Below, one piece after another: positions 1 to 9,284 of a stretch of 64,000 bases of DNA (its first letter is position 1; every line of letters begins with the position of its first letter). A program made the position numbers and the translations under genes. The stretch is from JACMLD01 sp044223995 (GTDB lineage: Bacteria > Bacteroidota > Bacteroidia > Chitinophagales > Chitinophagaceae): assembly GCA_044223995.1 (NCBI GenBank), contig JBGALE010000011.1, positions 1 to 64,000 of the forward strand, read 5' to 3'. The notes under the pieces were generated by a model. That model did not search any database. It had not been told where the DNA came from and saw nothing but the letters and a program-made list of their open reading frames with translations.

Positions 1-60
1 ATCTTCAATAAGTTGGTTCGAGATTTGAAAAGGCAGGGGAGCCAAGATGAAGCCCGGTAG
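1..60 (+). CDS. C-terminal end of an upstream gene (partial, uncertain)
   Basis: Frame 1 is open from the window edge and stops at TAG 58-60, giving 19 residues that end in a basic, charged tail (VRDLKRQGSQDEAR). The stop codon falls inside the loop of the terminator hairpin that starts at 51, so the reading frame runs into the terminator. Such tails are seen on short GIY-YIG endonuclease-like genes of Bacteroidota, but 19 residues cannot establish a family. It could also be chance read-through upstream of the terminator. Confidence 0.25.
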   Translation: MFNKLVRDLKRQGSQDEAR

Positions 61-76
61 TTCGCCGGGCTTTTTT
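51..76 (+). terminator. Rho-independent terminator
   Basis: A perfect 7-bp GC-rich stem AGCCCGG (51-57) / CCGGGCT (65-71) with a 7-base loop is followed by a run of T (71-76). It would end transcription of whatever plus-strand gene lies left of the window. Confidence 0.8.
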
Positions 77-293
77 ATGTCCGTATTCAATAGTTTGCAT
101 ATCTACCAGATCTACATTTAATTTTTCCTATCCAGGCGCTAGCACCCCGCTTGTGCTGCTGCCATTGAAATAGATGCATTAACCTCCCACCAGCACCTGC
201 CTGAATCATTTCCACCACTGGCTGAATGCCACCCTGTAATCCGGGTATAGTTGTATTATTTTATTACATCCTTTTCGGAAAAAAATACATACT

Positions 294-1820
294 ATGAGTA
301 CGTCAAACAGGATGGGTTACAGGATCAGCTCCTTATCCATTGTTCTTTTAGGATCGTTGTTATTGATACACTCCTGCAAAAAAAGTTCCCCAACGGCGAT
401 TCCCATACCACCCACCATTAACAGTATCTCACCTTCATCTGGTACAGCTGGTGCATCAGTTACCATCACTGGTACCAACTTCAATGCTGCGGCTGCCAGT
501 AATACCGTAACATTTAATGGAACAGCCGCCGTCGTTACGGCCGCAACGACCACATCACTTACTGTAACAGTACCTGCAGGTGGTGCAACAGGATCAGTAA
601 GTGTAACCAACAGCAATGGCACAGCCAACGGTCCGGTATTTACTTACTTGTCTGCACCGGTGATAACTTCCATCAATCCTGTTGCCGGTCCAGCCGGTAC
701 AGCCGTTACAATAACAGGCACCGGGTTTGATGCAATCGCCGCTAATAATGTGGTAAAGTTTAATGGTGTAACTGCAGCAGTTACCAGTGCATCCGTCACA
801 TCCCTGGTGACCACTGCACCAGCCACAGGTACAACAGGAAATATTACAATTACAACCAATGCAGGTACCAGCAATGGTATCCTGTTTACCTATATTACCG
901 GGCCAACACTGTATATGTCAGGAACCCAGACAAATGGTGACCATGGATACTGGACCAATACAACCTTTAATAAAATTGCAGCCTGCATCAATCCCATCTC
1001 CATAACAGGTGCTGGTACGAATATATACCTTGCCGGCGGTTCAACCAGCAATACACCGACTTACTGGAAAAACGGTGCACCTGTACAGGTTTCAATTGAA
1101 ACAGGTTATCTTCTTTCTATTGTAGTAGCAGGAGCCGATGTATATTGTTCGGGTGGTATCGGGGCATCATTAGTAACCTGGAAAAACGGTGTAGCCACTA
1201 CGCTGACTGCAATTCCTGCCGGCTCCAGCCTTGCCAGCGGTAATCATGCATTGTTTGTTTCCGGGTCGGATGTCTATGCTGCAGGCTGGCAATACGGCCC
1301 CAGTCCCACGTATTATCAAAAAGCAACCTATTGGAAAAATGGAACACCTGTTTTCCTCACAAGCGGGTTAACCAACAATGCCCAGGCAACCGCCATCTTT
1401 GTGTCTGGCGCTGATGTGTATGTAGCAGGTGAGGAAGAAGAAATCAGTGGCGGATCGGTAGTCAATCATGCACCACGGCTCTGGAAAAATGGTGTGTCCG
1501 TACCATTAAACATACCTGCAAACAGTTTATATAATAATACCGGTGCTATTCTGCTGGTTGGAAGTGATGTATATGTCGGCGGGCAATACAATGGTTTGGG
1601 TGCTGTATGGAAAAACGGAACAATGATTAATACAGTGGCATATGCATTGGCGGAAAATGTTAGTTCATTGTACCTGTTCAATGGAATTGATCTGTATGCC
1701 ACCGATGGATCCGGGCTGTGGAGTAGCCGGGCCCGGTTGCGCAGGCACTTCAGCCAATCAGGTAACAGGTATCTATATAAAATAATTTCAAGTAACTATT
1801 TAAAAACTTCGGGAAATTAA
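294..1820 (+). CDS. TIG/IPT-domain lipoprotein with WKNG repeats
   Basis: A surface or periplasmic lipoprotein of unknown ligand. The first 28 residues form a signal peptide ending in the lipobox LIHSC (Cys28). Two IPT/TIG immunoglobulin-like domains follow (about 38-118 and 120-200), each opening with the typical INSISPSSGTAGASVTITG or ITSINPVAGPAGTAVTITG pattern. Residues from about 205 onward carry repeated blades with (Y/T/L/V)WKNG and ADVYVAG-like motifs, suggesting a repeat propeller or solenoid. The last 30 residues are abruptly basic and unlike the repeats, so a frameshift near 1700-1730 is possible. Family assignment of the TIG part is secure; function is unknown. Confidence 0.8.
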   Translation: MSTSNRMGYRISSLSIVLLGSLLLIHSCKKSSPTAIPIPPTINSISPSSGTAGASVTITGTNFNAAAASNTVTFNGTAAVVTAATTTSLTVTVPAGGATGSVSVTNSNGTANGPVFTYLSAPVITSINPVAGPAGTAVTITGTGFDAIAANNVVKFNGVTAAVTSASVTSLVTTAPATGTTGNITITTNAGTSNGILFTYITGPTLYMSGTQTNGDHGYWTNTTFNKIAACINPISITGAGTNIYLAGGSTSNTPTYWKNGAPVQVSIETGYLLSIVVAGADVYCSGGIGASLVTWKNGVATTLTAIPAGSSLASGNHALFVSGSDVYAAGWQYGPSPTYYQKATYWKNGTPVFLTSGLTNNAQATAIFVSGADVYVAGEEEEISGGSVVNHAPRLWKNGVSVPLNIPANSLYNNTGAILLVGSDVYVGGQYNGLGAVWKNGTMINTVAYALAENVSSLYLFNGIDLYATDGSGLWSSRARLRRHFSQSGNRYLYKIISSNYLKTSGN

Positions 1821-1926
1821 ATTTCGCTGCCCCCGACTGTTTATCATAAGTTTTCTGTCACAATTTTCAACGTACAGCGTTCATTGATCAACCAATCAAT
1901 AATACAATATCAAACAAATTTGAAAC

Positions 1927-3378
1927 TTACTTCTTAAATACAATTTTAAAAACTTCTGCGTTTTCTGACAGGTAATTTTTGACAGGCTTTATAACCAATG
2001 CATCTGTTTGTTGAATCCAGTTAAGCTTTTCATTACTGCCGATCAATTCAACGGAAGCAATCGTTCCATTGGCGGCCTGTGTCCCCAATGCTTTGATATT
2101 TATATTACCCAATGGTTTTCCCAAAGCAATGGCATACAATACATCACCCTTGGTTGTAAATCGAATGTCCTGCCAGGTAAATGGTTTTTTCTGATCCGCA
2201 AAACTGCCACTTGCTGATTCAGTAGGCCCTTCTCCAAAAATTTTCCAGGGTCTCGTTCCATAAATGGCTTCTCCGTTTATGCCAAGCCATTTACCCGTAC
2301 CCAATAATGTTTGTGTTTCTTCCTCAGTAATGGTTCCATCGGCGCGCGGGCCGATATTCAATAACAGGTTTCCATTCTTACTTACGATATCTATAAGATT
2401 GGTAATTACATATTGCGCCGATTTAAAGGTATTCCCTTCGGCATACCCCCATGATTGGTTGCCAATAGCATCATCTGTTTGCCAGGACATTTGACGTATC
2501 CCCGCAAGTTTACCCCGCTCCAAATCGAGCACAGCAGTACCATCAGGGAAAGAAATATTTTTATAATTTATCACCACTCCCTTGTTCCATTCCAATCCTT
2601 TGTTGTAATAAAAGGAAGCGAATGATTTGCGGTATGGGTCCATGGCTGGTTGTTCAATCCACCAATCAAACCAGAATAATTGTGGCTGGTAATTATTTAC
2701 CAGTTCTGTATTGCGCAACAACCAATCATTCATATACTCCGGCGACGGCGTTTCATTTTCTTCTCTTGCCGGCCCGTACAAATCGTTGTATAAAGGATTC
2801 AAAACATCCGATTCAAATTTTTTCCCTCCGTTCATAAAGAACCAATGTTCTATCCGGTGCGAAGACAAACCAAAAATCAATCCCTGTCTTTTTATTTCGG
2901 CAGCAAGTTCCCCGAGTACATCGCGGTGCGGTCCCATTTCGAACGCGTTCCATTTCGACAAGGCTGTTTTATACATGGAAAATCCATCGTGGTGCTCCGC
3001 AACAGGTACCACATATTTTGCGCCTGCTTTTTTAAACAATTCGACCCATTGTACAGGGTTGAAATTTTCAGCTTTAAAAAGGGGAATAAAATCCTTGTAC
3101 CCGAATTTACTTTGCGGACCATACTTTTCTACATGGTGTTTATATTCATTGGAACCCTGTTGGTACATGAGACGCGGATACCATTCTGAACCAAATGCAG
3201 GAACTGAATATACACCCCAGTGAATGAATATGCCGAATTTCGCATCCCGGAACCAATCAGGCACCTGGTATTTCTTCAGCGACTCCCAGGTTGCCTGGTA
3301 CCTTTCCTGCGCAGTTAATGTTTCTACTACCAGCAGATTCGATACAAGAATAAATAAAACTACAATCACTTTTTTCAT
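1927..3378 (-). CDS. GH29 alpha-L-fucosidase, secreted
   Basis: Hydrolyses alpha-L-fucosides from glycans, probably in the periplasm. A signal peptide covers residues 1-23 (cleavage around LTAQ). The GH29 catalytic barrel shows FGIFIHWGVYSVPAFGSEWY at 48-67, AEHHDGFSMY at 127-136 and the nucleophile region LFWFDWW with Asp238, followed by the LLLNIGPRADG motif shared by the family. A beta-sandwich tail completes 483 residues, the normal length. It stands alone, with no transporter or regulator next to it. The ATG at 3376-3378 directly precedes a clear signal peptide. Confidence 0.93.
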   Translation of the reverse strand: MKKVIVVLFILVSNLLVVETLTAQERYQATWESLKKYQVPDWFRDAKFGIFIHWGVYSVPAFGSEWYPRLMYQQGSNEYKHHVEKYGPQSKFGYKDFIPLFKAENFNPVQWVELFKKAGAKYVVPVAEHHDGFSMYKTALSKWNAFEMGPHRDVLGELAAEIKRQGLIFGLSSHRIEHWFFMNGGKKFESDVLNPLYNDLYGPAREENETPSPEYMNDWLLRNTELVNNYQPQLFWFDWWIEQPAMDPYRKSFASFYYNKGLEWNKGVVINYKNISFPDGTAVLDLERGKLAGIRQMSWQTDDAIGNQSWGYAEGNTFKSAQYVITNLIDIVSKNGNLLLNIGPRADGTITEEETQTLLGTGKWLGINGEAIYGTRPWKIFGEGPTESASGSFADQKKPFTWQDIRFTTKGDVLYAIALGKPLGNINIKALGTQAANGTIASVELIGSNEKLNWIQQTDALVIKPVKNYLSENAEVFKIVFKK

Positions 3379-3523
3379 AAGCAGTAAATTGATTCTTCTT
3401 TTTCCCTGTAATGTTGTCTGGGTAATTTAAATCATTTTATAAATATAGCCGGCAATAAATTATGCAAAAACACTCTTGCAAATTTATGTCGGTACCATAA
3501 CCTGACCGTACTCACCAATTGTA

Positions 3524-3556
3524 TTTGGAAGCAAGCCAAATATTTCAATAACTTTA
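3524..3556 (+). promoter_or_regulatory. Possible Bacteroidota-type promoter of the tricorn-like protease gene
   Basis: TTTG at 3524-3527 and TAACTTTA at 3549-3556, 21 bases apart, match the Bacteroidota -33/-7 pattern (TTTG, TAnnTTTG) with one mismatch. Transcription would begin about 65 bases before the ATG at 3628. This is a pattern match only. Confidence 0.4.
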
Positions 3557-3627
3557 GTTCCCAACATCCTGCATGACGGAACCCCACCCTCCATTCAAAT
3601 TTTCAAATATCATTTAATTCAACAACT

Positions 3628-6600
3628 ATGAGTAAGTTCAAATCCCTTGCTTTCTTGTCATTGACTTTATTCATGGCAGGTACGCTCTTCGCAAAAGGTA
3701 TTGATCCAAAAGATACCCGTATGCTCACACAACCTGCTATCAGCGCCAGTCATATTGCATTTATTTATGCAGAAGACCTCTGGGTAGCCAATACCGATGG
3801 ATCACAGCCACTTCGCCTGACAGTAGATGGTGGCATTGAATCCAATCCTGTTTTTTCTCCCGATGGGAAATGGATTGCATTCAACGGTCAGTACGACGGC
3901 AATACAGATGTATATATTATTTCCGCAGACGGCGGTATACCAAAAAGACTGACCTGGCATCCTTCCCCCGACCAGGTACGTGGCTTTACACCCGATGGCA
4001 AATCAGTATTGTTCCTCTCACAAAGAAACCTGTTCACCAACCGCTATGCACAACTCTTTACGGTACCGGTAACCGGTGGACCCGCCACACAATTGGAAAT
4101 ACCCAATGCATTTTATGCCAGCTATTCCCCCGATGGAAAAAGTATGGCTTATGTACCCACACCCGATCAGTTCCGTCAATGGAAACATTACCGTGGTGGT
4201 GGCATATCCCGTATCTGGCAATTTTCTTTTACAGACAAGAGCATCATCAAATTGCCACAACCCGATGGCGGCAGCAACGATGTGCAACCTATGTGGATGG
4301 ACAATACCATTTATTTCAGGAGCGACCGCAATGGAGAATTCAACTTATTCGCTTACGACATATCCTCTAAACAGGTAAAACAACTGACAACGTTTAGTGA
4401 CTTTCCCATCTTAAATGCTTCTGCCGGCAACGGAAAAATCATTTTTGAACAGGCAGGCTACCTGCATATTTATGATCCTGCTGCCGGATCTTCCAAACGA
4501 CTGGTTATTGGTATTGCTGCAGACCTGCTGGAACTAAGACCCCGTTTTGCCAGCGGCGCTAAATATATCCGCAGTGCAGATATTTCTCCAACCGGCGCAA
4601 GAGCAGTGTTTGATTTTAGGGGGGAAATCGTAACAGTACCTGCAGAAAAAGGTGATGCACGTAATATCACCAACAGTGTCGCTTACCACGAAAGAAATCC
4701 TTCCTGGTCGCCCGATGGCAAATCAATTGCCTATTTTTCTGATCAGTCGGGCGAGAACCAATTATACATAGAAGCGCAGGATGGTAAGGGCGATGCGAAA
4801 ATGTTCAAACTTACCGGCACCGGTTTTTACGCCAGCCCCAGATGGTCGCCCGACAGTAAAAAAATTGCCTATGTCGACAACGGCCGCAGCCTCTATTTAC
4901 TGGACGTTGCCAGCGGCAGTATCAAAAAAATCGATGCGGATGAATTTTATACGCCGGCACCATTCAGGGATATTTTCAACGACTGGTCTTTCGATTCCAA
5001 ATGGATCGCCTATACAAAAGTGACTGCCACTCAATTCAAAAAAGTATTCCTCTACTCAGTGGACGAACAAAAATCGTATGCCGTTACAGATGGATTGAGC
5101 GATGCATCCGAACCACATTTCTCCCGCGATGGCAAATACCTTTTCTTTTTTGCTTCTACCGACGCAGGGCCTGTTATCAACTGGTTTGATCAGTCCAATG
5201 CAGATTTTCATTTGAACAATTCCATTTACCTCGTAACACTACAAAGCCAGACAGTTTCGCCGCTGGCAAAAGAAAGTGATGAAGAACAGGCTAAAAAGGA
5301 AGAAGAGAAAAAAGATGCCGAGAAAACAGATAAACCCAAAACCAAAGATGCGGTAAAAACCGAAACACCTGCCGCACCAGCGTTGAAAATAGACTGGGAT
5401 GGTATACAAAACCGCATCATAGACATTCCGGTGCACCCGGGCAATTATGCACAGCTTGGCACAACAGATGATCAGGTACTTTATGTTGAATATACCGACG
5501 ATGGCTCCGGCACCATGCGTAAATACAATATAAAAACCCGTAAGGAAGACGAAGTAATAGCTATGGATGGCTATACACTTTCCGCTGATGGTAAAAAAAT
5601 GCTGTTTGCAAAAGACAATGTATGGTGGATATCCAGTGCTGGTGAAAAACCATTGCCGGGCAAAGGCATGCTGAACACCGGTGGCATACAGGTAAAAATT
5701 GATCCCGCTGCAGAATGGGCCGAAATACTGGATGAAGTATGGCGCATCAACCGCGATTACTTTTATGACCCCGGTATGCATGGTGTCAACTGGGCTGCCA
5801 TGAAAAAGAAATACGAAGTATTCCTGCCGCATCTTTCCTGCAGGGATGATTTGAATGCTGTTATCCAGTGGATGTGCAGCGAGTTATCTGTCGGTCACCA
5901 TTTCATTACCGATGGTGGCGATAAATTGTACCAGCCAAAAAATGTAAGGGGTGGTTTGCTGGGCGCTGATTATGCCATTGACAACAACCGCTACCGCATC
6001 AAGAAAATATATGGCGGACTCAACTGGAACCCTAACTTACGGTCACCCTTAACCGAACCTGGCGTGAATGTAAGAACTGGAGACTATTTACTGGCCGTTA
6101 ACGGAAAAGATGTCGCGGCCACCAATGAACTGTACCAGTATTTTGAAAATACAGCCGGTAAGATTGTAGAAATTACCGTGGGGCCCAATGCAGATTACAA
6201 GGATTCCCGTGTGGTGAAGGTGGTGCCGGTTGACAACGAATACCAATTGCGCAACAGGGATTGGGTGGAAGGCAACCTGCAGAAAGTTACTGAAGCCACG
6301 AAGGGACAGGTAGCTTATGTATATGTTCCGAATACTGCCAACCTTGGGCATGATTATTTCAAAAGATATTTTTACCCACAGGCCGACAGGAAAGCCATTA
6401 TTGTAGATGAGCGTTTTAATGGTGGCGGTCAACTGGCAGATTATTACATCAATTTATTGCGCAATCCTTTCCAGGCATATTGGAATATGCGGTATGGAAA
6501 AGATCTCAAATCACCCAGTGCTTCTATACAGGGACCAAAAGTGATGCTGATTAATGAATCGGCCGGTTCGGGCGGAGATATGCTGCCCTGGATGTTTAGA

Positions 6601-6909
6601 AAGTTTGGTGTGGGCACTTTGGTGGGCACGCGTACATGGGGAGGGCTGGTAGGTATATTGGGATTTCCCGAATTGCTGGATGGTGGCAGTATTACCGCGC
6701 CCAATGTTGGTATCTGGACAAAGGATGGTTTCATTGTAGAGAATGTAGGTGTATCGCCTGATATAGAAGTGGAGCAAACACCTGCTGATGTTATTAAGGG
6801 AAGGGACCCGCAACTGGAGAAAGCGATTGAAGTGGCACTGGAAGAGTTGAAGAAAAATCCACAGGTAGATCCGGTAAGGCCACCGTATCCCGTAAAGGTG
6901 AAGAATTAA
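3628..6909 (+). CDS. Tricorn-type S41 protease with PD40 propeller
   Basis: A large (1093-residue) exported peptidase related to the tricorn core protease. A signal peptide (1-22) precedes a long WD40-like PD40 propeller with many SPDGK motifs (about 40-545). A Lys/Glu-rich low-complexity linker follows (548-590), then the tricorn C1 domain, a PDZ-like segment (about 760-870) and the S41 catalytic domain. The charge-relay His in ELSVGHHF (His757) and the nucleophile Ser981 in NESAGSGGDM are present, so the enzyme looks intact. It probably degrades peptides in the periplasm. It is monocistronic, with its own promoter and terminator. Confidence 0.92.
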   Translation: MSKFKSLAFLSLTLFMAGTLFAKGIDPKDTRMLTQPAISASHIAFIYAEDLWVANTDGSQPLRLTVDGGIESNPVFSPDGKWIAFNGQYDGNTDVYIISADGGIPKRLTWHPSPDQVRGFTPDGKSVLFLSQRNLFTNRYAQLFTVPVTGGPATQLEIPNAFYASYSPDGKSMAYVPTPDQFRQWKHYRGGGISRIWQFSFTDKSIIKLPQPDGGSNDVQPMWMDNTIYFRSDRNGEFNLFAYDISSKQVKQLTTFSDFPILNASAGNGKIIFEQAGYLHIYDPAAGSSKRLVIGIAADLLELRPRFASGAKYIRSADISPTGARAVFDFRGEIVTVPAEKGDARNITNSVAYHERNPSWSPDGKSIAYFSDQSGENQLYIEAQDGKGDAKMFKLTGTGFYASPRWSPDSKKIAYVDNGRSLYLLDVASGSIKKIDADEFYTPAPFRDIFNDWSFDSKWIAYTKVTATQFKKVFLYSVDEQKSYAVTDGLSDASEPHFSRDGKYLFFFASTDAGPVINWFDQSNADFHLNNSIYLVTLQSQTVSPLAKESDEEQAKKEEEKKDAEKTDKPKTKDAVKTETPAAPALKIDWDGIQNRIIDIPVHPGNYAQLGTTDDQVLYVEYTDDGSGTMRKYNIKTRKEDEVIAMDGYTLSADGKKMLFAKDNVWWISSAGEKPLPGKGMLNTGGIQVKIDPAAEWAEILDEVWRINRDYFYDPGMHGVNWAAMKKKYEVFLPHLSCRDDLNAVIQWMCSELSVGHHFITDGGDKLYQPKNVRGGLLGADYAIDNNRYRIKKIYGGLNWNPNLRSPLTEPGVNVRTGDYLLAVNGKDVAATNELYQYFENTAGKIVEITVGPNADYKDSRVVKVVPVDNEYQLRNRDWVEGNLQKVTEATKGQVAYVYVPNTANLGHDYFKRYFYPQADRKAIIVDERFNGGGQLADYYINLLRNPFQAYWNMRYGKDLKSPSASIQGPKVMLINESAGSGGDMLPWMFRKFGVGTLVGTRTWGGLVGILGFPELLDGGSITAPNVGIWTKDGFIVENVGVSPDIEVEQTPADVIKGRDPQLEKAIEVALEELKKNPQVDPVRPPYPVKVKN

Positions 6910-6936
6910 AAAACAATGTAAATAAGCGACCCGATT

Positions 6937-6966
6937 ATCGGCTGGTTATTGACCAGCCGATTTTTT
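6937..6966 (+). terminator. Rho-independent terminator after the protease gene
   Basis: A perfect 10-bp stem, 6937-6946 with 6952-6961, closes a 5-base loop and runs into TTTTTT (6961-6966). It lies 28 bases after the stop codon at 6907-6909. Confidence 0.85.
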
Positions 6967-7052
6967 GAAGTAGGGCTAACACTAAAGCGATTTTAGAAGT
7001 ATCTAATTTATTTCACACTTAATATTATTTTGGAATATTCAAAACTTGCTAA

Positions 7053-7721
7053 TCACTGATGTCCTAAGCTAGAGCGAGCTTTTTCAATATGATCTTTAAC
7101 CAATGAATATATAGACTCCGCCAATTGAAAAACTTGTGTAGTTCCAATTTTTGGAACGCCGTTCGCTTCAGAGTACATATTTTTGGAATTATCAATTGCG
7201 TCCTTAATAAAAATAGGGTGTTTTCGAGAATCAAACCCATTATACTGCTGATGTATATTTTGCTTCCATGTAGTACATTTTTCCATTTCATTTAATTGGG
7301 GAATAATTCCAGAAAAATGCGCATAAAGCCAAACCTCAAAACACGGGTTACTTTCTACCACTCTATAACCTAATTGGAAAGCAGAACCTCTCAATGCATC
7401 GATTTGAGGTTTTCGTGAATCTAATTTATCTTTGTCAGTATCTAATACAATCCATGCTTCATCATTTGTCAAAAATTCATACTTTGGTTGGGGATTTTCT
7501 TCTGATTTTAATAGACAATTTTTGGCAATCGTTAAAAGCCCCAATGGAGAATTATTTTCATGAGCATCTAAGGGATAAATTTCAATATTAATTCTAGAAT
7601 CCATTTCTTTGAAATACCGAAAATATTGAGGTTCCCTCTTAACGCCTTCGCAAAAAATATAAATTCCTTTAGCCTCCCTACTAGCAGGCTTTCTTGTAAA
7701 TAGCCTATTAGTTAGTATCAT
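7053..7721 (-). CDS. RloB-like TOPRIM-type nuclease-related protein
   Basis: The 222-residue product matches the RloB family, small proteins found with an RloA-type ATPase and thought to be TOPRIM/OLD-like nucleases. Visible family features are the N-terminal acidic motif IFCEGVKRE (Glu25), the DxD motif VLDTDKD (Asp94, Asp96) and SNPCFEVW (124-131). Its start overlaps the end of the upstream ATPase gene by 14 bases, so the two are translationally coupled. The surrounding DNA is visibly AT-richer than the neighbours, consistent with recent acquisition. A role in phage or plasmid defence is inferred from related ATPase-TOPRIM pairs and was not shown here. Confidence 0.8.
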   Translation of the reverse strand: MILTNRLFTRKPASREAKGIYIFCEGVKREPQYFRYFKEMDSRINIEIYPLDAHENNSPLGLLTIAKNCLLKSEENPQPKYEFLTNDEAWIVLDTDKDKLDSRKPQIDALRGSAFQLGYRVVESNPCFEVWLYAHFSGIIPQLNEMEKCTTWKQNIHQQYNGFDSRKHPIFIKDAIDNSKNMYSEANGVPKIGTTQVFQLAESIYSLVKDHIEKARSSLGHQ

Positions 7722-9072
7722 ATCTATGCCAATTTAAATCATGCAAATTTGCCAAAAAAGGTATCGAGCCATATCTACCATTTAAATAACCCTTTCGTAT
7801 ATCAATTGTTTTATGCTCCTTAAAATCGCTTAAAGAATATAAGTCTGTCAGCCCATTTTTGTCCTTCTCAGCAAACCAAATTTCGTCCTGCCTAAACAAA
7901 TCTTGATCTAATAGATTTGATTCATGAGTAGTAAATATTAGCTGACCTTTTGACTCTTCATCAGATGAAAATTTCTTAAGCAACTCCTTTATTAACAAAG
8001 GATGTATGCTTCGTTCTATTTCGTCAATAAGGAAAACTTTATTTTTTGAAATCAAATCTTGAAAAGCTGGTATAAAATCCAATAATCGAATCGTCCCGTC
8101 TGATTCCTCGCTTAGATTAAATTTCTCAATTTGATCATCTTTTCCCTTATGTTCTAGCATAAGTTGCTTTACAAAAGTTTCGCCACTTTCTTTTACTAAA
8201 ATTAATTCCATTCCGGCACGACTTCTTAATCCTACCATTTTACTTGGTGAGTCTTCAACTTCTTTAATTAGGTTCTCTACTTGATTGTCATTATCCTCGC
8301 CGAAGAACTTATGAATTTCTTTTTTTTCAGTATTTATTGACGTAATTCCGACATGAAATGAGCACATGATATCTTCGGCATATTTTTTAAACTCCGAATC
8401 AACATCAATTCTATGTGCTAATGCAATTGGTTGTGAATCAGGTGTAATTATTTGTAAGTTTTCTCTAAACCATTTAATCGCTAATTTAGCAGGATAGAGA
8501 TATTCATTTTCTCGATTTGAGATGAGTTTAAGTATAGGTTCATTTGGTTTGATAAATTCCTCAATTAAAATTTGCTTAAGTACCTGAGTTTTTTCTTCAA
8601 CTTCAAATTTATCAGTAAAACTCAATTTTATCTGGGTTGTATTTTCAGTTTTCCTTTCAAATATTAACTTATCCTCGTTTTTTCCCAATCCCGATATGTA
8701 TAGTTCTTCAGTTTTAATTACTCCATCTTCAACCTCAATTCCATAATAAAGTGGAGTGTCATCTTGAATAAATTCAATAGCCAAAGTTTGTATTGAACTA
8801 TCTCCTTTACTTATAAACTTGAATTGATTATCTCTTAACTTAGAAGTGCCCCCTTCATTTAATATAATCCGCTTTAAAATATCAATTGATTTAATAAGGT
8901 TTGATTTGCCAGCACCATTTGCTCCATATATTGATGCCATCTTGAGAAGTTCGAATCCTTTTATATTATACTTATGCTTCTCTAAGGTTCTTAACCTTGA
9001 ATTAGGGATCATATTAAATTCCTTTTGTGAGCCAAAGGAATAGACATTATTAACAACAAATCTGATAAGCAT
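7708..9072 (-). CDS. RloA-like AAA15-family ATPase
   Basis: An SMC/OLD-like ATPase of 454 residues from the ATG at 9072. A GTG at 9087 would add five residues, but it lies within a palindrome, and family members usually begin MLxRFxVxNxxSF as this ATG start does. Walker A is GANGAGKSN (50-58), Walker B is FLIDE (347-351), and a switch His follows in IFTTHESNLLDQD. The middle region is coiled and variable, as in this class. It forms a two-gene operon with the RloB-like gene. A partner role in an abortive-infection-type system such as the AAA15/TOPRIM pairs is plausible but unproven. Confidence 0.82.
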   Translation of the reverse strand: MLIRFVVNNVYSFGSQKEFNMIPNSRLRTLEKHKYNIKGFELLKMASIYGANGAGKSNLIKSIDILKRIILNEGGTSKLRDNQFKFISKGDSSIQTLAIEFIQDDTPLYYGIEVEDGVIKTEELYISGLGKNEDKLIFERKTENTTQIKLSFTDKFEVEEKTQVLKQILIEEFIKPNEPILKLISNRENEYLYPAKLAIKWFRENLQIITPDSQPIALAHRIDVDSEFKKYAEDIMCSFHVGITSINTEKKEIHKFFGEDNDNQVENLIKEVEDSPSKMVGLRSRAGMELILVKESGETFVKQLMLEHKGKDDQIEKFNLSEESDGTIRLLDFIPAFQDLISKNKVFLIDEIERSIHPLLIKELLKKFSSDEESKGQLIFTTHESNLLDQDLFRQDEIWFAEKDKNGLTDLYSLSDFKEHKTIDIRKGYLNGRYGSIPFLANLHDLNWHRYDTN

Positions 9073-9073
9073 T

Positions 9074-9166
9074 CGTGAAATTTTCACGGAAAGTATAAAA
9101 ATTTCCTAGAATTTGATGTCTAAAATTCTAATTATTGCAAAGTTTTCGTGAAATTTTCACCGAAAA
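9074..9166. promoter_or_regulatory. Twin palindromes upstream of the RloA-like gene (candidate operators)
   Basis: CGTGAAATTTTCACG (9074-9088) is a perfect odd-centred palindrome one base upstream of the preferred ATG. A second copy sharing CGTGAAATTTTCAC lies at 9147-9160 inside a longer imperfect palindrome (9143-9166). The copies are 73 bases apart in the presumed promoter and leader of the operon. The proximal one would cover the ribosome-binding region. Autoregulation or control by one of the nearby Xre proteins is an inference. Confidence 0.45.
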
Positions 9167-9284
9167 TACTCTCACCCCATCGAAAGGGTTAATTGTCAAT
9201 TATTTAAAAATTGTGCGAATTAATCCGAAAAATTCATGATATCGAAACCAATAAAGAATACATTTCTCTCATTCCCTGGAAATT

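Noticed and set aside
10..40. GGTTCGAG with a following GCCA, suggestive of a tRNA 3' end
   Set aside because: The T-arm does not pair and no acceptor stem can be formed with 1-40; only coincidental similarity.
5239..5832. Long open frame opposite the tricorn-like protease
   Set aside because: It mirrors the Lys/Glu-rich linker and catalytic N-lobe of a clear gene; hydrophobic runs come from complementing charged codons.
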